From Nematostella vectensis (Eukaryota > Cnidaria > Anthozoa > Actiniaria > Edwardsiidae), in NCBI RefSeq assembly GCF_932526225.1, contig NC_064036.1, positions 20,172,953 through 20,236,952 on the forward strand: DNA of 64,000 bases, written 5' to 3'. The notes under the pieces are model-generated. The model made no database searches. It was not told the DNA's origin and saw only the letters and a list, made by a program, of their open reading frames with translations. The position numbers were made by a program, and so were the translations under genes. This document shows positions 12,001 through 42,222 of the stretch, piece after piece. How positions within the stretch are numbered: the stretch's first letter is position 1; the number at the start of each line of letters is the position of its first letter.

Positions 12001-13757
12001 GAAAATAAAGTATTAAGAAATTCCCCTGTTTGTTGGTGGGAGTCTGAATTTAATAAATTCAAATTTATGTCACCTGAAAAAAGGCAGAGCTTTCCCTCCT
12101 TACTGATTTTGTCCATGGTTTTATAGAAATGTTCTAAAAAGGGGTCAAGAGAACTATTTGGATGGCGGTAAATAACTCTACATAATATGTTTTTGCTACC
12201 CTTATTATTTTGTATTTCAACCCATAAAGATTCTTGTTGATCATTTGAAATGGATAAGTCCTCCCTCAAAATGAAATTAAAAGAAACAGCTATAAATAAA
12301 CCTACTCCCCCAACTGAAAATTTAGTCGGTTTCGATATATAAGTAAAACCTGGGAGAGAACAATTAGCAATATGCTCTCTACAGTCAGAATGCCAGGTTT
12401 CAGATAGAGCAATTAACTTAAAAGGATGATTTAAAGTAGAAAGCATATCTTGTAATTTATCAAAGTTTTTTGAAATACTTCTTATATTACAATGAAGAAG
12501 TGAGAGCGATTTGTCTGATAAATTTGAAAGCTCATAAGACGAGTGAAATTCATGGGGGGAGTAGTATTTTGAATTAATCTGACTAGGAATATTAATATCT
12601 AAATCAAAGTCACTTAAATTCGGAAAATTCAAACTAGAAACTATGTCTAGATGAGGAAGATTTTCAAGGCGAACGCGATCAATGAATGGGGAGCAGTGGC
12701 ACAATGTATTGGAATTAAAGACTAGATCCAATAGATCATTGTTGTTTAAATTGTGAAAGGGAAAGACTTCAGAATAGCAGGGATGACAGAGCCATAAATC
12801 GTTGGTGAGCGATAAATGATTAAACTGTTTAAGCAACAATTTTGAGCATTTAAAGTGACACCACTGTAAACATGAATCGCATTCGACAGCACGACAGTTC
12901 TTTCTTATAATTTTAGAACAAATGTGACAGATAACTCTAGTCATTGTAAGTCAACATAAGAACTTATATGTGATCTAGTTAATTGTAAACTTCGATGGAA
13001 AGAATACATGTTAGCTATGTGACTTATTCTTAACTTGCTGTATTTGTACTTGCCGCACTGTCGCTCTTGGAGGAGATGTTGGTATCTGTCATCGCCGTCG
13101 CCCCTTCGACTTCGTGAACAAAGCTGGAGCTTCTTAGATTTATTAATACCGATTCATCGGTAACATGAATCGATGGACTTAGATAAACTGTTCCTATATA
13201 AACATCTTTCTTCAATCATCATCACATCACATCACTCCTCCCCTCCTTTCCCACATGACAAAAACATTAAAAACTAAACAAAAACAGCCCCTTTGTAAGA
13301 TAGAATCCCTGTCTCTTCCTCCTATTAGCTATTAAGGCCAATCACTCCCATTAGCTATTAAGGCCAGAGACTCCCATTAGCTATTAAGGCCAGAGGCTCC
13401 CATTAGCTATCAAGGCCAGAGACTCCCATTAGCACTGGTGGACCAGTGCACTTAGGGTGGACCAGTGAAGCCAGTGAAAATAGGGTCTTAACCATGCAAA
13501 GCCTTAAGTGACGTGAACTTTTTGGGCTTCAACAGGTTGAGTATCCTGGAAATCGGTCGCTCGCTCGCACTTGCTACCCCTCGTGGAAATGCAATCACGC
13601 GAGTGAATGGTGTCGAAAAAACGGGCCTTGTACAGTCAGGCACTGCTGTCAATCAAACAACTGTAATGGTGGCGACGCCTCAGCAAAGCTATATGCAGTC
13701 CATGTTGTCGTGGCAACCGTGGTGCCCATGGCAGCTTGCTATGTAGCGCACCATTAA
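3010..13757 (+). CDS. Ly6-A: Ly6/uPAR-domain secreted protein (3 exons)
   Basis: Exons 3010-3067, 5707-5825 and 13536-13757, joined in frame, give 132 residues. Exon 1 encodes a signal peptide starting MTATRIVFACLIIS and ends CAG|GTGAG in phase 1. Exon 2 follows TTTTACAG and carries five cysteines (SCKLCWPP through YDSCIE), ending GAG|GTACC in phase 0. Exon 3 follows CAACAG, begins VEYPGNRSLARTCY, has seven cysteines ending CCQSNNCN, then a hydrophobic tail ending at the TAA at 13755-13757. This is the three-finger (LU) cysteine layout; the tail suggests a GPI anchor at the cell surface. NRS is an N-glycosylation site. Ligand unknown. Intron 2 (7.7 kb) carries two nested LINEs. Pairing of exon 1 with these exons rests on matching phase, order and absence of another candidate. 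Confidence 0.75.
3954..4305. repeat. 18/19-bp minisatellite in intron 1 of Ly6-A
   Basis: About 19 tandem copies of CCACATTTGTAATAAC followed by GG or CTG, giving 18- and 19-bp spacings in mixed order. The minus-strand frames reading VITNVAGYYKCGRL are artefacts of the repeat. It lies wholly within intron 1 (3068-5706). Confidence 0.9.
4306..5613. other. rest of Ly6-A intron 1
   Basis: No gene seen. Two similar stretches, at about 4331-4355 and 4844-4868, each combine a CATGTG or CACGTG box with a TGACGTCA box a few bases later. A CTACGGCCCTGG piece near 5550 recurs near 14913 in Ly6-B intron 1 and looks like a transposon end. Confidence 0.4.
5614..6016 (+). repeat. segmental duplication, copy 1 (exon 2 of Ly6-A and flanks)
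   Basis: From GCCCCCTGCTCCACTGCAAG through exon 2 and the C-rich start of intron 2, this segment is nearly identical to 15684-16077. The exon 2 copies differ at only 2 of 119 bases. Similarity is broken at about 6017 by the LINE insertion and resumes at 13224. Confidence 0.85.
6147..8456 (-). pseudogene. LINE-1 RT and C-terminal zinc-motif ORF, one stop
   Basis: Two minus-strand open stretches, 8456-7551 and 7541-6147, are in the same frame and separated by a single TGA at 7553-7551, just after SSITESFR and before YAGVKQGCMLS. RT landmarks: GKAPGADNILNEFLK, YRGVTLLSTLGK, QCGFRKEQGT, VDFSKAFDCV (twice, see 7671-7898), GVKQGCMLS and LYADDLVILSK. The C-terminal end has CLVCQTGKVEDEEHFLLEC, the cysteine-histidine motif seen in many LINE ORFs. 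The catalytic ADD is intact, but the stop, the upstream frameshifts and the 5' truncation make the copy non-autonomous. Confidence 0.85.
7671..7898 (-). repeat. 114-bp in-frame tandem duplication inside the LINE-1 RT
   Basis: Segments 7671-7784 and 7785-7898 are almost identical. Each encodes the same 38 residues, from the LIDKHVKAKPKKTNN stretch through VDFSKAFDCVPRAKL. The block contains RT motif A with its catalytic aspartate, so the ORF has two copies of motif A. Confidence 0.95.
8457..9399 (-). pseudogene. LINE-1 endonuclease C-terminal half and linker, frameshifted
   Basis: Minus-strand reading from about 9399 gives QRENNNELLDDLEIE, GDVIVQGDLNMRTG, VVDYVIASNN and HLTDHCSLSY, the C-terminal half of the LINE apurinic-like endonuclease. 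The linker to RT (NNKPWFDEES, then LRDALNRKRRIFKK, then FRNSKALWRQLKN) needs two small frameshifts between about 8720 and 8580. The endonuclease is separated from its upstream part (13182-13215) by LINE-2. Confidence 0.8.
9400..9407. other. target-site duplication of LINE-2, left copy
   Basis: TGGACTTA, repeated exactly at 13174-13181 on the other side of LINE-2. Removing LINE-2 and one copy restores the LINE-1 endonuclease frame (YLSP running into QRENNN). Confidence 0.9.
9408..13173 (-). mobile_element. LINE-2: full-length, apparently intact non-LTR retrotransposon
   Basis: 3,766 bp on the minus strand, bounded by perfect 8-bp duplications. The 3' end has a (TTG)n tail (plus strand ACAACAACAAC from 9408) preceded by AATAAA on the minus strand at 9435-9430. 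The 5' leader is about 229 bp (13173-12945), followed by one uninterrupted ORF. PHD finger, endonuclease and RT in a single ORF is an arrangement known from CR1/L2-type elements; clade assignment is tentative. Confidence 0.9.
9651..12944 (-). CDS. LINE-2 PHD/endonuclease/reverse transcriptase polyprotein
   Basis: 1097 residues, no stops or frameshifts. An N-terminal PHD-type zinc finger (about residues 6-56) has CHIC, CDSC, WCHFKC and CHPC. The endonuclease runs from about 150 (LLHCNIRSISKNF, ALSETWHS, FSGDINLNLL) to about 365 (PLTDHLPNF). RT follows from about 600: FRPISLLSIFNQLLERL, NQFGFRANHSTEHALL, FLDFSKAFDTVDH near 735, CGVPQGSVLGPLLF, and FADDANLF near 820 as the catalytic box. The C-terminal part ends in the conserved LINE tail region (YNTRLASKSSYCLP, FRFKGASIWNNI-like). 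Start chosen because the zinc finger begins right after this ATG. All core catalytic residues appear present, so the copy may be active or only recently silenced. Confidence 0.92.
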   Translation of the reverse strand: MTRVICHICSKIIRKNCRAVECDSCLQWCHFKCSKLLLKQFNHLSLTNDLWLCHPCYSEVFPFHNLNNNDLLDLVFNSNTLCHCSPFIDRVRLENLPHLDIVSSLNFPNLSDFDLDINIPSQINSKYYSPHEFHSSYELSNLSDKSLSLLHCNIRSISKNFDKLQDMLSTLNHPFKLIALSETWHSDCREHIANCSLPGFTYISKPTKFSVGGVGLFIAVSFNFILREDLSISNDQQESLWVEIQNNKGSKNILCRVIYRHPNSSLDPFLEHFYKTMDKISKEGKLCLFSGDINLNLLNSDSHQQTGEFLNTLFSYSFQPHILQPTRITDHSATLIDNIFFNSLEHKTCSGNIVYPLTDHLPNFLTIDSININVSKNDFYQRDYSRLDQEALINDFSQIDWSLQFYGMDNVNDIFSCFLAKSNEIINSHVPMKKLSRKEIKFKAKPWISKGIRTSINYKNRLYRKFIKSRNQYHFEKYKIYRNKLNHLIAISKRKYYEKYFNFNKSNIKNIWKGIKEIVVLKPKAHFTPSKIVSSNKVFTNVNEIANEFNYFFANVGRNISNNIPKVNTLFSEFLPTANSNSFLLAPTSTEEIRSIILGIKSGKACGSSSLPITVLKILSSIISRPLEILYNLSFSSGIVPDAFKIARVIPIYKSGSHFDTSNFRPISLLSIFNQLLERLMYNRVIKFLDKYDILYKNQFGFRANHSTEHALLLITDKIQRSIEGGQYSCGIFLDFSKAFDTVDHKILLAKLYSYGIRGIAYEWFVSYLSNRQQFVSIGNVSSAPLPITCGVPQGSVLGPLLFLLYINDFNNCSNLFDFHLFADDANLFCADSSLTSLETKVNTDLYNINRWLCANKLALNISKTNFVIFRPAQKRLASSISLSINNNTIKQKNNIKYLGVVIDSFLNWKEHINQLSKKISRGVGIIAKLRYYVSPTILTQLYYSLIYPFLTYGAIIWGNTYESTIKPLFILQKKAVRIITFSSYIEHTSPIFRKLNILKSPDLIYYLNTIFMYKFHLNLLPTPFDSFFTTVASRHKYNTRLASKSSYCLPLPRTNYGKFNIRFKGASIWNNIKEPTKTMRLPSFKAAIKTSILENY
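13174..13181. other. target-site duplication of LINE-2, right copy
   Basis: TGGACTTA, identical to 9400-9407. Confidence 0.9.
13322..13435. repeat. short array of the 26-bp minisatellite in Ly6-A intron 2
   Basis: About four and a half copies of the ATTAGCTATYAAGGCCAGAG unit that fills intron 2 of Ly6-B. Same intron position in the duplicated gene, so this is probably the unexpanded state. Confidence 0.9.
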
Positions 13758-14462
13758 ACAATTGGCTTGATAGATACCTTCATTACGCCATCCAGCCGCT
13801 AACATCGACAAATGCGATTACTGCAGGCTCAGAAATGAAGCGTTTCCGTCAGTTTTGGCTGCTGGTTGGCATAATGCAAGGTCTAGTTGTAGTATCACGT
13901 CGTGCAATCATGATAATATCGAATTTCAGACTTTTTAGAAATAGTTTTTGTATTTTCTTAATCCTGTTCTTAAATAATTCAAGTAGCAGGAGCAAATCTA
14001 ATTTGAAAAAGGAGAGCTGATTAGAGGGTCCCGGCCTAATAGTGAAACGTGTTATTTTACACAAAACAAAAAGACATGACTTTTTTAATATTCAAAAATG
14101 AAGGATGCATATCCGTCCCTGAATAGTTTAATTGTTGTACTCGCCTGTATTGGCCTCTAAGTAGTTTAATTTTACTTCATCATTGTCTTTATAGTGAAGG
14201 ATTTTATTGGTTTGCTTGCAGTGATATTTTATGGTTCGCTGGCGAATCAGATATCCAAGCATGTCACATGATTGCAAACAACCAATCACATTCTGGTCTA
14301 CATTTAGCAATTTGAGGTTAACTTAAACAGAAACAAGTTAAATACGTATTATGCTTTACGAATTGCACTTTTCTAGCATTTTAAAACTTTTAAAAAGCGA
14401 TTTTAAAAATAAATGTTGCTTTATGCATTATCTACTCGTGCAATATTTTGACCAAGTGTCTA
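13758..14462. other. Ly6-A to Ly6-B intergenic region, distal part
   Basis: No gene. An ATTAAA overlaps the Ly6-A stop region at about 13753-13758. A CATCCAGCCGCTAACA piece near 13789 is shared with the Ly6-B/Ly6-C intergenic region near 37415, showing that both spacers derive from one ancestor; this copy carries extra sequence. Confidence 0.5.
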
Positions 14463-14653
14463 AGGCTAGATCTTGCGTTATGATTGGTCAAAAAACCAGC
14501 CCTAAATCGTCATTATGACACAGCCCAAATTACTTAATATGCATACATATATCACAAAGCCATCGAGATCGCGCAACAGTAAAACGGCAAAAACTTTGCT
14601 GAAAGAGAACGCTGGCGGAGGGATTTATTTTGTGGTGGTATAACTAGAGGAAC
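14463..14653 (+). promoter_or_regulatory. probable Ly6-B promoter, shared with Ly6-C
   Basis: Closely matches 37502-37690. Conserved items are an ATTGG (inverted CCAAT) at 14483-14487, TTAATATGCATACAT at 14534-14548, a CATCGAGATC stretch, and AACGGCAAAAACTTTG through GGTGGTATAACTAGAG just before the ATG. Position and duplication support a promoter role; no factor is assigned. Confidence 0.55.
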
Positions 14654-37169
<22,516 letters not shown>

Positions 37170-37289
37170 TTAAAGAAGGCCAATTACGCAGCCATTTCAC
37201 GGTTTCGCACAATACCGCGTCACTAAAAGAATCCATTTCCACCAGCTAACTTAACCAAGTGATTGATATACTGACAATCAAATATCGTT

Positions 37290-37295
37290 AATAAA
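37290..37295 (+). promoter_or_regulatory. candidate poly(A) signal of Ly6-B
   Basis: AATAAA about 120 bases after the Ly6-B stop codon. Other ATTAAA/AATAAA hexamers occur at 37169 and near 37364, so the choice is uncertain. Confidence 0.4.
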
Positions 37296-37501
37296 GTATC
37301 AGACTTTAATCTTTAGTGGTTATTTATATCTCGCAAATAAACCGGTGCAGTTTCAGTTGTAAACCATAATAAAGGAGTTGTTCATTGACGGCTTGTTTCA
37401 TACTTACATCACGTCATCCAGCCGCTAACAACGTCGAATTTGACTACTGCAGGCTCAGAAAAGAAGCGTTTTCGTATATGTTAAATATTGTTTTTGTCTA
37501 T

Positions 37502-37690
37502 GGCTAAATCTCGAGTCTTGATTGGTCCAAAGTCGGTCCCATATCGTCATTTTGGCACGGCCCCAATACATTAATATGCATACATGTATACCAACGCCAT
37601 CGAGATCACGCAACATCAAAACGGCAAAAACTTTGTTGAAAACGAACGCTGGTGGAGGGATTTATCTTGTGGTGGTATAACTAGAGAAAC
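37502..37690 (+). promoter_or_regulatory. probable Ly6-C promoter, shared with Ly6-B
   Basis: Matches 14463-14653, including ATTGG at 37521-37525 and TTAATATGCATACAT at 37571-37585, at similar distance from the ATG. The intergenic spacer from Ly6-B is only 521 bp, so the promoter must lie here or in the Ly6-B 3' region. Confidence 0.55.
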
Positions 37691-40600
37691 ATGACAAAGT
37701 TAACACTTGCCGTAGTGTGTTTGATATCTCTCGCGGCAACAGGTCAGTAAGTTTATCAACTATTGCATCATTACCACTCTTATAATAATGTTATTGTTTT
37801 TTTAGTTATTATATATAGAATATTCGGTTATGAGCAGCTTATGAGAGGCTTGGGAGACTGTCCTGGTTAACCGATAACTGTGATGATAGTGCGCAGGTTT
37901 TTTAACCAATGAATTTTGAGTGAGTTTTAGAGCTTAGTTATTTTAGTCAAGCTTGCAAAACTTCGGGTGTTTATCAGAGAAGCACGGGTTCGTTTGCCTT
38001 CATTTAATGAGCAAACTGATGATCTTTATTCCGCTGGATTACTTGGGTTTCTAAATGGGACTCTTTGACGAGAGAATAGTACGCTTTGAATAAAACAACA
38101 TACCATAGAACAATATATTCTCAAAAAAAACTATTATGTGTATTTATTTTTTTAAACAAAACAGAATCACACATAATAAGTTTGAATCCCCATCAAGACT
38201 ATTTTTGATATATTTTGATATCTGCAGATATCTACTAGTATGAAAGTTACAACTTATTCCTGAGAAGTTTTGCATTAAGGTATTTTGAATAACGCGTTTG
38301 AATAAACCAACAACGACGGCAGGTAAAGGCGTTGTACCCAAGATAAGTAATCATGCTTTCCATATTCGAGCAGTTAAACGTTGTAGCCTTTTCGGTGTTA
38401 TTAATACATAAAGGTTTTCTTGACATGCTTTTGATAAAGACCGCTTGTAGAGTGCGCTATGCGTCGTTGCATCGGTATGTCATCCACCGCTAGAGACAGG
38501 CTCTCGTAACAGAATTTGGCGCGCATAATTTTATATGGACTGTATTAAAATACACCAAAAACTGGTATTCGACTCTAAATTATCGTTCTCGTTTTAATAA
38601 GACTGAAGAAGTCTAAAGAAGTCTGAAAAAGACTGGAGAAGTCTTATTAAAGACGAAAATTTGGTAGAATCGAATATCAGTTTTTGGTGTATTGTATTTA
38701 TTCTTCTGGTTCACTGGACTACTTGAGCTTTTGTATTTATTGGACTATATTGAAAATATAACCAACAGACAGGAACAGACTCTTCTCTTATGGTTTGTCT
38801 TGGAGGGGGGACAGTATGATAAAGATGGAAAGGGATTATGGTTTGTCTTGGAGGGGGGGGGGGGGGCAGCAAGATAAAGATGGCAAGGGACTCTTCTTTT
38901 ATGGTTTGTCTTGGAGGGGGGGGGGGAGCATGATAAAGATGGCAAGGGACTCTTCTCTTATGGTTTGTCTTGGAGGGGGGGGGAGCATGATAAAGATGGA
39001 GAGGGACTTTTTCTCTTTTGGTTTGTCTTGGAGGGGGGACAGTATGATAAAGATGGAAAGGGATTATGGTTTGTCTTGGAGGGGGGGGGCAGCAAGATAA
39101 AGATGGGAAGGGACTCTTCTTTTATGGTTTGTCTTGGAGGGGGGGAGCATGATAAAGATGGCAAGGGACTCTTCTCTTATGGTTTGTCTTGGAGGGGGGC
39201 AGCATGATAAAGATGGTAAGGGACTCTTCTCTTTTGGTTTGTCTTGGAGGGGGGGGGAGCATAATAAAGATGGCAAGGGACTCTTCTCTTATGGTTTGTC
39301 TTGGAGGGGGGCAGCATGATAAAGATGGCAAGGGACTCTTCTCTTTTGGTTTGTCTTGGAGGGGGGGGGGAGCATGATAAAGATGGCAAGGGACTCTTCT
39401 CTTTTGGTTTGTCTTGGAGGGGGGCAGCATGATAAAGATGGCAAGGGACTCTTCTCTTTTGGTTTGTCTTGGAGGGGGGCAGTATGATAAAGATGGAGAG
39501 GGACTTTTCTCTTTTGGTTTGTCTTGGAGGGGGAAAGTATGATAAAGATGGCAAGGGACTCTTCTCTTTTGGTTTGTCTTGGAGGGGGGCAGCATGATAA
39601 AGATGGAGAGGGACTCTTCTCTTATGGTTTGTCTTGCCTTGGATCTGCCACTGTAGTGTTCCTACTGGGTCGTGCCCAATTACGGGCATAAAGAATACTG
39701 CATTACCAGGACCCATTTTATACTAAAACAAACATATCTGACCCTATCCACCTCCGACGAAGAGCGCTGGAAACGTCAACAAATCAACTTTTTCAAAGAG
39801 ACGCCAACATGACATTTCAACCTGATGTTAATTTCCCGCAACCTCCCCCCGCCTGCAAAATAAAAAAAAGACCAAAGGAACTAAGTACTTACTGAGTATT
39901 GAATGTTTTCATATTTCTTTTCTTGTGCTTTCAGCAATGGCGATCAGATGCAGACTTTGTTGGCCTGCCATGGATAGAGAGGAATGTCGCCGAAATGAAA
40001 AATACAGGAACTGCGACGAATTTAAAGATATCTACGTTGACTCCTGCATCGAGGTGAAGAAATGGGTCGTTTTCGTAAGGTTCTTGTTAAGTGGGTCGTT
40101 TTCGTAAGGTTTTGTTAAATGGGCCTTTTTTTCTACGAATAAGGAAGTTCCAGGGTATTGGGCATTTTTTTCTACGAATAAGGAAGTTCCAGGGTATTTG
40201 GCCTTTTTTTCAAGATAATGGGTTTCCCGCAAAAGCAAGGCTAGCAGAGTTTGTTTACTGTAAAATTACCACATTTCAAGCCCCTGTAATCAGGATGAGG
40301 GAGGAACTGGTTTATTTGATTCAATATCTGCCCCGAATAAAAAAAAGAGGTTTTTCCTTTTATTTAACGCACGGTGATGTGCAGTCTCGTTGGTGAAATG
40401 GGAAGTTGGAACAGCTGTTTTTGTGATTCAGGGTAAGCAATGACAGGATAAGGGATTTTGTTTTAGGTATGAAGTTGTAGACTTTAACCCCGCCCCCGTA
40501 ACACGCACAATAAAGAATGTACGTTTTCAATGTGTGAAAAGTGGATATTTGTCTGGTATTATAGGTTAACTATCACGGCAATCACACCATGGTTCGGGGC

Positions 40601-40774
40601 TGCTACAGCGGGTGGCAGTGTGCAGGTGCGCGCGAGGAATGCCGAAGGCGAGGCCCATGTGAGGTCAAATGCTGCCAGAAGAACTTTTGTAACACAGCGG
40701 GAAAGATATCACTCTCCACCCTTCTGATCGCCACCATTGCTGCTGCAACCACTGCTTTCGTCAACTGGAAATAG
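37691..40774 (+). CDS. Ly6-C: Ly6/uPAR-domain secreted protein (3 exons)
   Basis: Exons 37691-37742, 39935-40053 and 40565-40774 give 126 residues. Exon 1 is the MTKLTLAVVCLISLAAT signal peptide, ending ACAG|GTCAGT. Exon 2 follows CTTTCAG, encodes IRCRLCWPAMDREECRR through VDSCIE (five cysteines) and ends GAG|GTGAAG. Exon 3 follows TTATAG, starts VNYHGNHTMVRGCYSGWQC, has seven cysteines with GPCEVKCCQKNFCNTAGK, then a hydrophobic tail ending FVNWK. Exons 2-3 are closest to Ly6-E (same GPCEVKCCQKNFCNTAGK block), while exon 1 equals Ly6-B. Likely a GPI-anchored surface protein; NHT is a conserved glycosylation site. Intron 1 holds a G-rich array, intron 2 is only 511 bp. Confidence 0.85.
38549..38694. 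mobile_element. 146-bp foldback element (MITE-like)
   Basis: Ends AATACACCAAAAACTGGTAT and its inverted complement at 38671-38694 match nearly perfectly, and the inner arms (GTTTTAATAAGAC and GTCTTATTAAAGAC) also pair. The centre has GAAGAAGTCT-like direct repeats. No coding capacity. Lies in Ly6-C intron 1. Confidence 0.7.
38780..39637. repeat. 55-57-bp G-rich minisatellite in Ly6-C intron 1
   Basis: About 15 units, each with GGTTTGTCTTGGAGGGGGG, then CAGCATGATAAAGATGG, then CAAGGGACTCTTCTCTT. Unit length varies mainly by the G-run. The G-rich strand is the sense strand of Ly6-C. Overlapping open frames on both strands are repeat artefacts. Confidence 0.9.
40054..40215. repeat. two short tandem duplications in Ly6-C intron 2
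   Basis: GGGTCGTTTTCGTAAGGTT occurs twice at about 40063-40111, and TTCTACGAATAAGGAAGTTC plus CAGGGTATT occurs twice at about 40130-40200. They directly follow the exon 2 donor. Confidence 0.8.
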
Positions 40775-42222
40775 GCATCCGTGTGTCCGTCCAACAATCG
40801 GTCTGTTTATCTATCTGTCCGTCCGTCTATACGGCTTCAGGCGCCTGCCTTTCTGTTTTTTTAGTCTTCTTTATCTGACTGTTCGTGCGAGCTTCTGCCC
40901 GTGGACAAGCGGAAACAAGTATACAACTTGACTACAAAAATCATCGCGTTCTCTAGTTTAAACCATGTATTACGGTAGTGTGTGCGATAGTGTTTAAAAA
41001 AAAACTAGCTCTATTCTAATTGTGTATGTAACATGAATACAATCATTTACAGCTTTTTTGTATCCTATTAAAAATTTTTTTATAAAGCACAGTTTTGAGA
41101 ACAGGCTCTGAAGAAAGTTCTCACAAGGAAGCAAGTGCAAGCGAGAACCAATCATACACAAGTAAAAAGCGCAATAATTGGAAAACGGTAAAAAGGCACA
41201 ACACAAGAGAATCGGTCAAACACAAGCACAACACAAGAGAGAATCGGTCAAACACAAGCACAATACAAGTGAGAATCGGTCAAACACAAGCACATCACAA
41301 GAGAGAATCGGTCAACACGAGCGCAACACAAGTAAAAATCGGCGAAACACAAGCGAAACAAAACAAGTGATTTTCGGTCAAACACAAGCGCGCGAGAATC
41401 GGTTAAAACATTCGAAACACAAGTGAGTATCGGTCAAACACAAGCGCAGCACAGGTGAGAATCGGTCGAACTCGAACCGCAAGAAAATCAATCTGTTGCC
41501 TAACTGATTCATAAAAACGCTCTAGGGAAATCGACAAAACACACGCTACCTAAAAAGCGGCATGCCGCATAATATACTCACAATGCCTTTACACAAACGA
41601 GAGCTTTTATACAGCCGGGCTAGTTAGCCAAAGAGTAGAATTTGTGGATATCACGTGGGGGAAGGGTCCCCCCCAGCTACGCGCCTCTCCGTGTCTAATT
41701 TAAGAAAACAACAACAACAAATGTTTATAAGAATTCACTTGTTTACTTATTTATCCATTATTCTATGTATTCATTCATTTATCCTCCCTACCCTGTACAT
41801 TCCTTATGTACTTAATAAAAAAATATTGACCCAATGTAACATAAGTTTTTTAGTTTCAGAAATTTTTGCTTTCACCTTTTCAGGCAAAATAAAAAAAGTA
41901 AGGTGCTTTATATTTGCTATGGCATTACCATTTCCACGTGTTGCATGTTACCGAAACACATCTAAGGAATGACTAATGACTTAAAAACCTGCTAACTTAG
42001 AGTATTTCAATCTTATTGGTCATCGATAACAATAGTTCGTGAAACTCGTGCTCTTGAGGATGCTATTGTTTACACAGCGCGTGTCTCTTGACAAAGCGTA
42101 TATCGATCACCGAAATCGAAGCTACTCGCGTATAACGAAATAGTCCTTGAAATTATTTACAAGGGGAAAGCGGCGAAAAAAATATTGAAGTCGGTGAAGG
42201 GAAGGCGGTTGTGAAGAGCGAC
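40775..42222. other. Ly6-C to Ly6-D intergenic region
   Basis: No gene. Short CCGTCTATC-type pyrimidine repeats follow Ly6-C; a minisatellite lies at 41190-41470. A CCCCCCCAGCTACGCGCC piece near 41670 looks like a transposon end. The last 200 bases should include the Ly6-D promoter. Confidence 0.45.
41190..41470. repeat. degenerate minisatellite, about 33-bp unit
   Basis: Roughly eight imperfect copies of GAGAATCGGTCAAACACAAG followed by CACAACACAAGA, with increasing divergence to the right. Confidence 0.8.

Larger units (their letters stand above)
6017..13223 (-). mobile_element. LINE-1: 5'-truncated non-LTR retrotransposon, split by LINE-2
   Basis: Minus-strand element whose 3' end carries an (ATCT)n-type tail at about 6022-6035 and whose truncated 5' end is near 13215-13223, inside the endonuclease domain (MKKDVYIGTVYLSP). 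It is split by LINE-2 at 9408-13173. Domains in order: endonuclease C-terminal part (VIVQGDLN, then HLTDH near the end), RT, and a C-terminal CLVCQ...HFLLEC zinc motif. It sits in intron 2 of Ly6-A; the duplicate locus at about 16077 is uninterrupted, so the insertion postdates the duplication. Clade not assigned. Confidence 0.85.

Noticed and set aside
13513-13746. Open frame MNFLGFNRLSILEIG and its relative at 36913-37155
   Set aside because: The conserved product in this DNA is the Ly6 exon 3 in another frame, with a proper acceptor site and cysteine pattern; conservation of the decoy frame follows from that.
38745-39716. Many 60-180-residue frames on both strands
   Set aside because: All are translations of the 55-57-bp G-rich array in Ly6-C intron 1.
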